Origin: Canna indica | Taxonomy: Eukaryota; Streptophyta; Magnoliopsida; Zingiberales; Cannaceae | Length of the DNA stretch: 64,000 nt | Reading direction: 5' to 3' | Assembly: GCA_034359265.1 (NCBI GenBank) | Contig: CP136891.1 | Span: 15,018,501-15,082,500 of the forward strand | Part shown: piece after piece, positions 35,215-47,982 of the stretch | Numbering within the stretch: the first letter of the stretch is position 1 | Layout: each line of letters starts with the position of its first letter | Notes under the pieces: model-generated | Seen by the model: only the letters and a program-made list of their open reading frames with translations | What the model was told of the DNA's origin: nothing | Databases searched by the model: none | Program-made: the position numbers and the translations under genes

Positions 35215-36640
35215 GGTAGTTGCCTATGGTGTAGTCCACGTGCTCTCAAAGATCCTAGCGTTGAGACTGGAGCCCTTTATGTCGTCCCTGGTTTGAGACT
35301 CACAATGCGCTTTCTTGTCAAGACGATCGACCCATGACTGCTTCATGGCGGCAAAGAAAAATATACATCATTGCAAAAGGTTAGGTACGGATGCACTTTT
35401 TATTAAGCTAGATATGACGAAGACCTTTGGTTTTATCAATTGCGATTCCCTGCTTGAGCTCCTCGGCCAAAGGGGTTTCATGCCATCTGGAATAGGTGGA
35501 TCAGCCTTTTGCTTCGGTCTTGTGAATCTGTAGTGCTGCTGAACGGAATCCCTGAGAAATGGTTCCGACAACGTAAAGGTTTGCGACGGGATGATCCCTC
35601 TATCACCTTACCTTTTTCTATTGGTGGAGAGCGTCTTTGCTAGGCTCATGGGTAGGGCCAACACGACGTGGTTGATCTCTAGTATTGACCCGAGATGAGG
35701 ACGAGAAATTACAAACTTGGAATTCGAGAATGACTTCATGATCTTCACGAAGGGGAACACGGACGACATCATCAACACCAAATTGCTTATGTGTGCCTTT
35801 GAATTGATGACGGATTTAAGCTAAATCTGGACAAAACGACGATGCTCCATCTCCCGGACGACACCGCAAAGGCTGCAAGAATCGGGGAGGCACTAGGTTG
35901 TCAGGTCAGGACGTTCCCCTTAAATTACCTAGGCTTGCCACTACGAAATGGTCGACTTGAGCGGACTAGATGTAAGTGATTGAGAAAACTGACCGCAAAT
36001 TAGCATGTTGGAAAGGACGACTGCTCTCAAGAGGGGGTAGATTGACCTTGATCAACAATGTTCTCGGTGGTCTCACCAGACATTTTCTAGCTATCTTTCG
36101 CACTCTAAAGTGGGTTATCGCCCAAATTGACCGCATACACATGAACTTTCTCTGGAACGGAGGCTCGGAGGGCGCTACAAAGCCCCTAGTCTGCTGAGAA
36201 GACGTTACATGCCCGAAGCATAATGGGAGCATGTGCATCATTGACCTTGATCAACACAACATCGCTTGTTTAAGAAGATTGTGGTGGGGAGTGGCATCTA
36301 GACAAAGCATTTTCTGGACCTACATTGTCAACCGGTCAAGAGGTGCAAAGGATCAAAAAAATGAAGATCCTATTGTGGTTGGTCCTGAGACAATGCCTCC
36401 AAACAAACGACTGTTTGATCAAACACGGAACCATTCTCGAAGATTCCCTTTGTGTCTTATGTCATGACTCCCACGAATCGGTGTTGAATCTATTCTCGGA
36501 TTGCCCGTCAACTACAGCTGGATGGCTTGCATTCCTTGACAAGGTGGGAAAAGAGAGGTTCCCAGAAATTCCATGGTCGGATAAGGAGGAAGTAACCTGG
36601 AGCATAGAGCACACTTCCCTCTTGATGCTTTGGTGCTAGA
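35215..36640 (+). pseudogene. LINE reverse transcriptase and zinc-binding (zf-RVT) fragment
   Basis: Plus-strand fragments in shifting frames: VLSKILALRLEPFMSSLV, SQCAFLSRRSTHDCF, then HHCKRLGTDALFIKLDMTKTF (the first catalytic-Asp region of L1-type RT), SPYLFLL-VESVFARLM, and ENDFMIFTKGNTDD in the place of the usual ADD box. At 36330-36560 a zf-RVT-type part reads CVLCHDSHESVLNLFSDC. Stops and frameshifts are frequent, so it is an old, dead copy. Confidence 0.8.
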
Positions 36641-37363
36641 GCCTTTGGACGATACAGTATGACTCCATCTTTAATGAGAAAACAACAAATTGGTCGACGA
36701 AGATGTGTTTGGGGTTTGCATTCTGGGGACATTTACATTCCCCATCTGTGTAATCTTTCTCTCAGACTTACAGTAGTTTGAAAGGGGAAGGCTACGTACA
36801 TCAACCCTCCCAGAGCTCATAAAAGTGGGATTGCTGAGTCCCTAGCAAAGACTAGGGCGACGTCGTCGATTTGGGAGCGGGGTAGCAGTCACGAGGCACC
36901 TCCTCAAAGCCCCCGACACGTATAAAATAGTAGGTTACCATTGTCGCACAAAATGCATCGGGAGTAGAGCCCCTGAGTGAACGCATGTTGCCGACAAGGT
37001 GATAGAATGGCTTGGACCACAACATCAGGGATCGACGAGGGTGCCCCTATAGACGCGGCTTAGAATACAAAGAGGCCAAAGCACATATCGGTGGAGCAAA
37101 GGGGTTGGGAAGGAAATGTTGCATCTAATCAGCACAATTGAATTTGGTTCACAACAAGATTATGATCTTTATAATCTATGTTTACGATTCATTAGAAATG
37201 ACTTAAGAGAAGTTAAGAAATGTCTTGGTCTCTAGAAGAAGAGTAGTAATAATTCAAAGACAATATATATTATAAAAAAAACTGCTACAAAATAATTTCA
37301 GCTAAAGTGCCTGCTATTCTTGCAAATAGCAAGCAGTTAAAAAAGAATGGTATAAATTTTCTT
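36641..37363. other. LINE 3' tail or other repeat, unresolved
   Basis: GC-richer sequence to about 37130 continues the LINE relic or belongs to another old repeat, then AT-rich DNA up to the NAP1-like gene. The 3' end and target duplication of the LINE could not be found. Confidence 0.4.
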
Positions 37364-40125
37364 TTAGGTTGAGATGCGGAGATGGTGACCTTCATTGGCG
37401 ATCTCCATCATCCTGTCCTCGATCTTTTGCAGGGTAGCTGCCTTGAACTGCATCATATGGAGTTGCTGGATTATCTCATCCAAATCGTGTAACTGAGTTC
37501 AAAACAGAATCAGGTAGATGAGGATTCAAGATTGTAACTGCTTACCTCATGAAGGAAAAATAAAATAAACAATATTCAATGCAGCAAACTAAAATCCCAA
37601 AGGAGAAAGGCTATTACTGTTTTTTGATATCTTAATATTTACTATTTGATGCAAAACTGCACAGCACCTCTAATAGTCTTTCCAAACTTTTGAAAATACA
37701 AGGATAAAAATAAGGAATACATGGGATTAGATCAAAAAGTTTTTTTAAAAAAAGTATAATGATCGAAACATCCACAATGTGTAGCCTTTGTATTACTTTT
37801 TCATTCATGTCCAGCATTTGAAGGTAACTACACATATATGATTTTTTTTTAAAAAGCAATCGAATAAGATCTTGTCTATATCACCTTTTAATCAGAATTC
37901 AGAGCAGGTATGGTAATAACAGAACAACACATCACTTGAGCTATTTATTTCATAGAACTGTTACCTTTGCAGTCATGGACTCTTTAATTTTCGAGCTTTT
38001 AGCTACAAGTGAAGCCTTCTCCCGAAGAAACTTAGCTTGAACTTCATCATATAGGGCCTATACAATGAAAAACAAGAGAAGAGTTTGAATGACTTCAAAC
38101 ATATTAAATGATTGAGAGAAGAAAGGAAATTACTTACACAATTATATATCTTCTTAATTCATAGTTAATATCCTCGTGTTCCTTTCTGAAAGCACACATT
38201 GTATTTTGAGTTTATAGATGGAATGAGTGTAATTGAACATTCATTTTGGACCGGTGCAATCTTTGATGATGTAAACTAATTGCTATCTTATCTTTGTAAA
38301 TATGTAAGCTATATAATAATTTAGAAAAACATCCAATGAACTAGAAAGACCTAAGAGTTTACCCTTCTACAATAAAATAAAAGGAGACATTGGTATTTGG
38401 TAGCCAGGAATAGCAAGTGCAAAGTTTTGCAAAGATATGCAACTCCGCAACTTTGTTTCATGACTTTCATCTATATAGTGATAGATCTAAGATCCAACTT
38501 CCTACTTTGAGCATAAAAAAAGGATCAAGGTCGTGCCAATTCAGCAAACTATATAGTATTTATTGATTGAATTACTTTGCCAAATAACTGTTGAACTTTT
38601 GTAATCAAATTCTAATGCAGATAATTTTTGTTCTTTGAATAAATGTAGATATTTTTTCCTTAATATATGCAAATAAATTTTGATTGCATCCATCATTATG
38701 TATAGTACTAAAAGGGTCACTAGTTCACATCAGAATAAATACGCAAATGCATATTGAAAAAATCAAAACAAATTAAGAAGCATAAAATGGTCAGAGTAAA
38801 CAAAAGGATTGTGAGAAAAAAAAATCCTTATTAATATATTTAGAGGAGGAAAGGTGCAACAACACCTACGAAGAGGATAGTAAGAGTAGACGAGCGCTAA
38901 ATGATAAAATAAAAACGACACCCTGTTATAGAGGTTAATATAAGTCTATTACTCTAAACAAGGATAACATATCAAAACACATTAAATATAAATGATGCCA
39001 TAAAATTAGAGACAAGAATCACCTGAGACATAAGGAACTACAAACTTCTGCATGTACAATTAGTGAGTATAACATCCCATTCTTATCACATTTCTTTTGT
39101 TTTTGTTTTTCCAACTATTTGAAATCAATACAACCACAAACATCATAATGTCACATTATAAAAGTTGCAAAGCCAGCAAATGTTATTAGGAACTAGGTAG
39201 AACAGAAATCTAGGGGATAAAACACAAGAGAGTTGAGGAAACATAGGCAAACCTTTATTCTTCCCTATGTGTGTGAACCACTTCCACACTTTTCGATGTC
39301 CAATTAGTAAAGATACAAATGACCCTCAAAAATCAATGTCCAAAGGACTTCAAACATCTCATTCCATGACATGATAATCTAGAAATTAACAAAGCAACCC
39401 AACTGAAGATATTGAGTACAATAATCAATTACTGGAGCTAATGCGACCAAATCTTCCAGAAGTCACCCTTCTAAATCAACAAGAGACAGATGACAGCAAC
39501 ATAATGTTAGAAACCTTTTAGCAGGATTGAGCATCTTCTATTTTAATTAATGTCCAAGTAAATTGGTCGGTGACAATTAGGAATTGGAAAAAACCAATTA
39601 AATCCATGGAGCAAGATCCTCTAAACCAAGTAAATCAGATCATCCTCCAGATTATCAATGACTAATCAACATATCTGAAATTCTTTTTGATGTAAAAGAA
39701 ATCTCCCAAATGCTACTTGCGGCCAAATCTATATAGTATCAAAACCTAAACACGGAATGAGGCAAATCAAGGGAGTACCTCAAAAGCAACCAACCAAACA
39801 GGCAAACACTCAAAAACAACATAGGGAAAACAAATCACGTCTCAATAGAACAAAAGATCGTGGGTTAAGAGATCAAAGCAAACCCGAATCTCCAAGAGTT
39901 TGTCGATCTCGAGCTTCCGCTGCTGCAGCCCAACAAAGGAACCCATCAAAGCACATTAACCAAAATAAAAGACAGAATCCCTTCACAGCTCATTCAAAAT
40001 TCTTCATGTAAGAAAACACAAGCGATGATATCGAATCGCACCTCTGGAGCATCGGCCGTGGGTGCTATATCTTGTTCGTCGTCGTCGCTCATCATCGGCC
40101 TCTCCTCCGCCGTCACCGCTTCCAT
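37364..40125 (-). CDS. Short coiled-coil protein, probable truncated tandem relative of NAP1
   Basis: Four exons in coding order: 40125-40042, 39922-39884, 38057-37965, 37492-37364. They join into an intact 114-residue frame with canonical GT-AG sites. Exon 2 ends KLLEIR before donor GTTTGC, like NAP1 exon 3 (FLKEIQ, donor GTTTGC). Exon 3 is exactly 93 nt, as is NAP1 exon 4, and YDEVQAKFLREKASLVAK aligns with [18 protein letters not shown]. The long intron (39883-38058) shares patches with NAP1 intron 3, such as AGATTGAGCATCTTC-like sequence. It lies head-to-tail 5.3 kb upstream of NAP1. The protein keeps an acidic N-terminus and the dimerisation-helix part but lacks the chaperone core, acidic tail and CKQQ. 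The last exon is not recognised. It could interfere with NAP1 dimers, or be unrelated in function. Confidence 0.7.
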
Positions 40126-40192
40126 GACTATTCCCCTTGAGAGAAGTTGGAAGAGAATGGAGCCGAAAGAGTAAGAGAGGACAAGGCGGAGA

Positions 40193-40200
40193 TATTTATA
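40193..40200 (-). promoter_or_regulatory. TATA box of the NAP1-like gene
   Basis: TATAAATA on the minus strand, 68 bp upstream of the ATG at 40125. Confidence 0.55.
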
Positions 40201-41251
40201 GCACTCAATATTGTTCGAGGGCGAAAGCTGTTAAAAAAGATGGCAGACGTGGAGTGCAACTTCCACGTACAATTTGTTTTTATAAAATTTACGAACAAGT
40301 GAATATAAATTATAACTGATTAAATATAAATAGAAAAAAAAATATATGTTCACTAACTAAATATGAATAAAAAGAAAATAAATATGAATATATTCATTTC
40401 ATTTCTATTCATATCCAGAAGTCTATATTCATTCAGTTCATAGAAACTTATATGGGCAGGCTGCCCGTATAAATTTTTTTCCAAGACGTGGACGTAAATT
40501 AAGCAGATTGCACTTCAATATTAACAGAATAAAAGAAGAAGTTTGTGGACAAATATTAAAACAAACACTAACATTTTTTAAAAATCAAATCAGTTTAGAT
40601 ATGAGTTAAATTAAAAATTAATTTAATATTTTAATTCCTTATTTGTTTAGTATTTTGATTTTAAAAAAAATAAGATTAAAATAATAAAAAATAATATTAT
40701 CTTCGATATATAATTAATGAATATATAAAATCGTATCCATCTCTTCTTCTTATTTATTATTTTATCATATTATATTTTACCCGATGAATCAAACGAACCA
40801 AATATCAAAAATGATTGTCCCCAATTTTTTAAACATATTTTAACTTATTCATATATCCTACGAGTCCTATCTTTTAAGTAGATTATGATTTTTTTTCAAT
40901 CGATTATTCTTTTTGTTTTGAGATTCATGCATGGTTCTGATGATTTTTTTTTTTCTAACTAAGGAATTGTAAAAAATTTATTAATGACATTAATTTTGAT
41001 GTTGATAAATTTGAAGAGTGCATTATCACATATATTGGTGGGAATGGCAACATGACAACTTATTGGCTAGTGAATTATGCCAGAAAAATGGAACGAAACT
41101 TTAATTAGAATCATGTTTGCCTTCGGATCTTGTAATTGTAGTAAAAAAAAGGATGTTGAGGGTTTTTCTAATTAGTTTGTAATCTTTTTTTTTTTGGTAT
41201 AAAAAATAAAGTTGTTTACCGTTTGGTAATCCAGATTTTAAAAATAATATC
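40201..41251. other. AT-rich intergenic DNA
   Basis: No gene is recognised. It ends at the target site of the LINE that starts at 41262. Confidence 0.5.
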
Positions 41252-41274
41252 CCAAGCAAAACACTGACGCGATC

Positions 41275-43011
41275 ATGAGTACTGTGAACGAGGCGAAAAG
41301 TGCGAAAGTGACGATGACAATCTCGAGGCAAGAAAAGCCGCCGGATCCACCAGATCCAACTGCTCAGATTCAAAGCAAGAGCATTCCTGCTCCCTCGCGA
41401 GTTGCTATTGATACTTTTCGAGCTGTGAATGGAGATTTGGATTCCGATTTAAGGACGAATAGAGGCGCAAGTCAAGGGAATGGAAATGACCTAAGGAAAA
41501 GACTTCAACCAGGTTATTGGGTTGGATTATTCAGCATGGCCAGAAAGGAGGATGAGTGGAGGAAGTCGGCTGAGATCAGTGCGAAGATAGAGAGAATTCA
41601 ATCAAGTGCCAAGGGTAGGGTTGTTATATCTGATGAGGATCTTCAAAAGGCAATGTATGACAATAAAATATTTTTATATGGAATTTTTTTTTAGAAAACC
41701 CCGAGTTTTGAACTGGGGAAGACAGTTCTCCCAAAGTTGTGGAAGATTAAAGGCGAATGCCAGATTGTGGACTTAGCTGGAGGTTTTTTTCTGTTCAAAT
41801 TCAATAGTGAGGAAAATCTTTGGAAGGTACTTGCTGAGGGACCCTGGTTCTTGAGGGGACAAGCTCTCTCGGTGATGAATTGGAAGGAAAACTTTCAACC
41901 TCTCAATGAGGTAATTTTGGTAATTCCAACCTTGATTCAATTTCCAAGTTTGTCATATGAGTATATGCATAAAGATATTCTGCTACAAATTGCTGCAGTT
42001 GTAGGCAAACCTGTCAAGTTAGATGAGCACACTTTAGCAGGAGATAAGGGAAATTTGCTAGAGTCTGCGTTTTATTGGATGATAAAAAACAGATTGAATA
42101 AGGGATATAGATTGATACAAAAGATGACAATTTTTTTTCAATCTAAAGCTCATGAGAACCTCCATAATATATGCTTCAATTGTGGCAAGATAGGCCATAA
42201 GGATACCATCTGCCTGGCAGTAAAAGATACAAATGTTAATGTTACGTTAAGGAAACACAAACTGTAAGCAAAGGCAAAAATAAGGAATGTCTATTGGGAC
42301 CATGGATACAAGTTTAGAGAAGGAAAAGATTCATGTAGAAGATCAATTTGAGAAAATATGAGGGCCCAAGCAATGCTTTCAAAATTTTGAATAATCCAAC
42401 ATTTGAGATGAAACAAGGTACTAAGGCTTTAATAGATGAGATGGCTATTACTGCAATGGAAGGGGAGTTGAGGAAAAGTTCCAGCTAAGAAAGAATGGGT
42501 CAGGAAATGTAGTATAGAGATGAAAAAGAAGGAAAAGGTGAAACTTTTATGCTCATAAGCTGGGAAGAAGCGGGAAGAGAAACCAGGCAGTGATAATAAA
42601 ATGGAGGAAGATGTATCTGATATGGTAAAAGAGTCAGAAGGCATGATTTTTTTTGTTGAAAAAGATGAAAAAGTAATGAGTGTGACTGAGATGAAGGAAC
42701 TAAAGAGCAAAAGCAATACTTTGGAAATGTTGTCTGAGAAGCTGAGTGCCTCTTTTTCCAAAATTTTGGAAAATAAATTTGCAAAGGAAGACTTTTTAGA
42801 AGGAGGAATTGATCCTGAATTCTCTAGAAGTTTAGATGGAAAAAATTTAAAAGGTAGAGGAGTATCAGGAAGAGACAAGGGTCTTGTTAATGTGCCTGTG
42901 GGATATAGAAATGTTAAGTTGAAAAAGAGAAGGTTCTCTAATGATACTTGTGGGCAGAGTGCTGATGGAGATCCTAAATTAAAGCAAGGAGAAGGAACTT
43001 CATCAATTTGA
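41275..43011 (+). pseudogene. LINE ORF1 (DUF4283 and CCHC zinc-knuckle protein)
   Basis: The ATG at 41275 opens a basic N-terminal region; a TAG at 41692-41694 interrupts it. The same frame continues with LWKIKGECQIVDLAGGFFLFKF and GPWFLRGQALSVMNW, the DUF4283 signature of plant LINE ORF1 proteins. The knuckle CFNCGKIGHKDTIC (C-X2-C-X4-H-X4-C) follows at 42172-42213. A stop at 42265-42267 is followed by a poorly conserved lysine and glutamate-rich tail region, open again at 42601-43011. ORF1 proteins bind the element RNA. Confidence 0.85.
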
Positions 43012-43016
43012 CAATC

Positions 43017-46000
43017 ATGAAAATAATTTCTTGGAATATAAGGGGACTGAGAAAGAAAAATGCTAGTGAATACTTATGGGCAATGGTCAAAGTACAAAAA
43101 GTGGATATTTTTCTTCTTCATGAGACTCATTTGGACTCTGATGAGGCTTTGGCTTATTTGAGAAAAATAAACAGATGGTGGGATGGTGAGGCAGTTGTTA
43201 GTATTGGCAAGGCTGGTGGAATTATGTTGTTATGGAGGAAGATCACTATATCTGGGAAGGTGATTTTTAAAGATTGTCAGTCTATTAATTATCTTTTTGA
43301 AATTGATAGTAATAGGACATTCTTATTATCATGTCTCTATGCTAGCAATAACATAAAGGAAAGGAAAGCTCTATGGGAGTTGTTAGGAGAGCTGGACATT
43401 AATGGAATTTCTTGGCTGATTGTCGGAGATATGAACTGCATCTTGATGAGAGAAGAAAAGAGAGGTGGAAGACCTTTTATTATCAATCAATCTGTCTCAG
43501 ATTTCAGCCATTTTGTAAATGGGACTGGCCTGATAGATGCTGGATTTGTGGGACCAGCTTTCACTTGGACAAATAAGAGAGAAAATTCAAGAAAAATTTC
43601 TGCCATGTTGGACAGGGTTCTATATGATGCTAAATGGTTAGAGTGGAGGTATGAAATGAAAGTTGAGCACAAGGGTATGATTGATTCTGACCATAGACTA
43701 TTTTTGATTAAATGTGAAGCTGGTTTGCTGAAAAAGAAGAAAAGAAAAGATAAGAACTTTATCTGTGAGCAATTTTGGTTTGAATACCCAGAATTTAAAG
43801 AAGTTGTGGAACAATATTGGAGTGGAAACAATGGCAACAGGTTGAGCATGATGGATAACATAGAAAGATTGAAACCTATCTTGTCTAATTGGAACAGGAA
43901 TGTTGTTGGGAACTTAGAAAATAAATGGAATGAAACTAGCAGGAATTTAAGAGATCTGGAATTAAAAGAGGAAGCAGGGGTTATTTATGATGAAGAGGTT
44001 CTGAAAATGAGAAGTCTCTCAAATTACTTGTCTGTTTGAGTAAACAAATTCAGATCAAATGGTGGTCAAAATCCAGGAAATTATGGATAGAAGGTGGTGA
44101 TAAAAATTCAAAATTCTTTCATCATTCAGTCCTTGTTAACAGAAGGAAAAACAAAGTGGAATTATTGAAAGTTAATGGATGTGATATTGTAGATGGAAAG
44201 GAAATGGTATATCACTTTGCTGAGTGGTATAAAGAGTTGTGAAAAGCAGAAGATAGTTATATGACAGATAACCAGATATTTGCAGAATTCAATTGGGGGA
44301 GAATCTCTGCTGAAGAAGCTTCAGATTTGGAGAAATATTTCGGTATAGAAGAAATTAAAACTGCTGCTGAGAGTTTAGGAAGGGGGAAAAGCCCTGGATT
44401 GGATGACTATGTGTTGGAGTTTTATCTACATAACTGGTATGTGATAAAGGAGAGAATCAAGATAGAATTTGATATTTTTCATATGACTGGGAGGCTACCT
44501 ATTGGCTGGAGTGATATCATGCTTGTTATGATAAAAAAAAAGAAGGAAAATGCTGAAAAAATTAAGGATTTTAGGTCAATTGCTTTGTGCAATATTTTAT
44601 ACAAAGTATTGGCAAAAGCTCTTGTTAATTGGATAAGACAAGTGTTGGATAAAATAATAAGTCCTGAGCAAGTTGCATTTGTGCCAAAAAGGAATATTCA
44701 AAACAATGTGATGATAGTTGCTGAAGTGTTAAACTATATGCATAGATCAAATGCCAAAAGTCCTTATATCATGATAAAAGTGGACTTACAGAAGGCATAT
44801 GATAGAGCTAACTGGTTTTCCATTTATGAAATAATGAAATGTATGAGATTCAAACAGAAAATGCTATCTTGGGTGAAAGGTTGTATTGAAAATGTTAGAT
44901 ACTGTTGTAAACTAAATGGTGAAATTTCAGATTTCTTTGAAAGGTTTAAAGGTGTAAGACAATGTGACCCAATTTCACCTTATCTATTTATTATCATGGA
45001 GGAACTTCTTTCAGTAATAAAGAGGGACTTTGTGGAGAAGAAAAAAATTATTCCTTGCAAGCTTAATGAGTTCAGAGTAACTCATCTTTGCTATGCTGAT
45101 GACTTAGTCTTCTTTATAAAGGGTGGATTAAAGTCATGTAAAGCTCTCAAAGAAGCTCTGGAATTATACAATAAGATGACAGGTTAGATTGTGAATGTGG
45201 AAAAGTCTGAAGTATACTTTCCTTCCAAATTGGATTCTAGTATAAAGCAAAATATCTGTAACTTGTTTGGAATTAAAGAAGGAGTTTATCCAATGCTTTA
45301 CCTAGAAGCATATCTGTCTCCTAAGAAGTTGAGTTCAGTCTACCAAAACAAGGCAGAAGATAGAATTACAAGAAGGATGGAGTTATGGGCTGGTAAACTT
45401 CTATCTCAAGCTGGGAAATTGGTTTTAATAAATTTTGTAATTTGTTCAATACCTGTTTATAGCATGCTGACTTCAGGTATTAAGGAAGTTACTGCTAAAA
45501 AGATTGATAAAATTTCAAGAAGTTTCTTCTGGGGTAGTGAAAACCAAAGATGAGCTAACTTACTGAAATGGAATGTATTCATTGCAAGTAAGGGATTGGG
45601 TGGCTTGGAAGTAAGGGACCTAGTTTCAGTAAAAAGGATTGTTCAAGCAAAAAGAGTTTTGCCTTTGCTGAATAAAAAAAACAATGTCTGGTGCAATTTA
45701 TACAAGGCAAAATATGGGGATTTCCACCCATGGATGGAAAATGAAGCTAAGCACAAGTCTAAACAAGTCAGGGATGTAATCAAATGTATGAAGCAATTGA
45801 GATTGGGTTTCAGTATCAGATTAATGAATGGAAAAGATACTTCAATTTGGAAGGACTCTTTGCCTTCAGATTTGCCTTTGGACAAGTGGCCTACCTATAT
45901 TTATATTGATGAATTATCTAAATTCAACAAGGTCAGTGACTTGGTTCTAGGTAATGCTTGGAATATGGAAACCATTGATATATGTTTTGATAAAGTTCTA

Positions 46001-47250
46001 AAAAATGTGTGATAGGCATTGATATGGACTTCAAAGAATGCAGGGATACTTGGGTTTGGAAGGATAGTTTGAATGGAGATTTATCACTGAAAAGAGCATA
46101 TATGTTTCTGAAGAAAATGGAAGATGAATGCAATGGTCCAGATTTTAATTGGAAAAAGCTGTGGACAATTTAGGTGGCAGAAAAAATTAAAGTGTTTTTG
46201 TGGAAGATGATGTGGAATAAACTCCCTACTTCTGAGTGGTTTTATAGGTTCCCAGGGAAAGAAATTGATAAATGGTTTGTATGTAAAACTGATACAGATA
46301 GCCTGAAGCATATTCTATTTTCTTGTAAGGAAGTGAAAGGTTTCTGGAAGTATGCTGAAAACAAATTGAAAGTGGAATTTAAGTATATTGAGGAATGGAA
46401 CCAAGGAAAGTGAATTTTGGAGGCAGTTGGATATGATAAGATATCAGCTACAAGACTCACTGCTTTTATAGCAAATGTCATTTGGTTATTCTGGAAAAAC
46501 AGGAATAGAGGCAAATTTGGTGAATCTATTTGGAGCAGAGAAGTAATATTCAACAAAGCTTTTAATGAAACCATTGCTTTCACTAAGTTTCAGGTATCTA
46601 AACTAGATACAGATTCTGAGAGTAATGTGTCCCATACTGAAGAGTTTGTTCCTGTCAATGGAAGAAAGTATTTGTGCACCGATGCATCTTGGAGGGAAGG
46701 AGAAAAGGTAGGATGTGGCTTCATCTTATCTATGGATAATGTCATGTTATTTGAAGGAGGTGGAACTGAGATAGCCTTCAATCCTCTACATGCTGAGCTA
46801 AAGGCCATATGGTATGGCCTAGATAATGTCAAAAAGAAGGGTGTATGCAATATTCATGTATGCTCTGATTGTTATAATGCAGTGAACATATTGAATAAGA
46901 TGGTAGCAGTACCATGGCAATTGAAGATCTTTGTTAAGAAGATTTGGGTTTTGACTGAACAAGTTAATGTAAATGGATGGAATTTTGTTAGGAGGGATAG
47001 GAATGCTGAAGCTAATGAATTAACTAAGAGATATGTTGATGCACAAGGGAATGAGATAGTTGTAAGAGGAAGTCATAATGTAGAGAAGGATTTATCATTG
47101 TATAAACTTTGTAATGTTCCAATTTTGAGAAATAAAAGTCTGAATGCTCTTGGGAAAAATATTCCTGCTCATTCCGGAGGCGAGGGATGTACGATAAGTA
47201 GTCCTCTATTCCTTCTTCCCTCCAAATGGGTGGGAAGTGACCTATTCTAG
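43017..47250 (+). pseudogene. LINE ORF2 (endonuclease, reverse transcriptase, zf-RVT, RNase H)
   Basis: Domains in order: apurinic-type endonuclease 43017-43720 (ISWNIRGLR, HETH, VGDMN, DSDHR); reverse transcriptase 44260-45190 (SPGLDDY, VDLQKAYDRANW, GVRQCDPISPYLF and the catalytic YADD in LCYADDLVFF near 45095); thumb to 45553; zf-RVT at about 46170-46330; RNase H-type domain 46650-47060 (CTDASW, HAELKAIWYGL, CSDC, RNAEAN). The frame is broken by a shift near 44036, stops at 44240, 45185, 45551, 46010, 46171 and 46411, and a shift near 46012. ORF2 normally nicks the target and copies the RNA there; this copy cannot. Confidence 0.93.
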
Positions 47251-47290
47251 AGCAGTTTTCTCCTTGAAAAAAAATATATTCCAAGCAAAA

Positions 47291-47982
47291 TTATATCTAC
47301 CTATTGAATAGTTAATTGAATCAATCTAATCGACTTGGATAAATATGACTATTTGGTACCTGATTACTAAAATAACAACTCATTATAAAAATAGATAAGG
47401 AAATAATCAATTTAAACATTTAACGCTTACGAGTGAATTTCAAATTAGAGTAGAGATATATTATATATTTAATATGAATGGAAATCACATAATTTCCTTC
47501 TATCGACTAAGTTGTAATAGTGACTAAGTTAACTTTTTAATTTTTTATTTCCTTGTTTAAATGTTATTAACACTATATATAGATAAGCAATTTTGATTAC
47601 GATTATTCAAAAATTTATTAATTGAATCAAAATTAAATTGTTTTTTTTAAATCGACTAATCTAATTATAAAATTATTATCAATAATCAAATTTTACCCGT
47701 CTAAATTGTCATCCCTATATATATGCTAACATGTTAGGACAAATTCAAAGGGAATATATACATGAAAAATATATAAACCATTTAATATAGATAGAGCCTG
47801 GCTTAATTAAATAATAACTTATTCATATTAATAAAAATATATGATAATTGATACAGTACGTGAGGAAGTTCATTCATTACAAAAAGAATCAACTTAAATG
47901 GTCAATGAGTCTATTTTTCTAAATTTTTGTAATTTTAAACAATCATTCATTAAGATAAATAACATTAATCTAGTTATGTATA
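47291..47982. other. AT-rich intergenic DNA
   Basis: No gene or structured repeat is recognised between the LINE and CACTA copy C. Confidence 0.5.

Larger units (their letters stand above)
41262..47280 (+). mobile_element. L1-type LINE with ORF1 and ORF2, target duplication CCAAGCAAAA
   Basis: A non-LTR retrotransposon with both reading frames in order and a short A-rich tail (GAAAAAAAATATA). CCAAGCAAAA flanks it at 41252-41261 and 47281-47290, and the match extends leftward as ATAT(C/T), giving about 15 bp with one mismatch. Only 13 bp precede the ORF1 ATG, so the 5' leader is very short or the copy is slightly 5'-truncated. Both ORFs are broken and the copy cannot move on its own. Confidence 0.92.
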
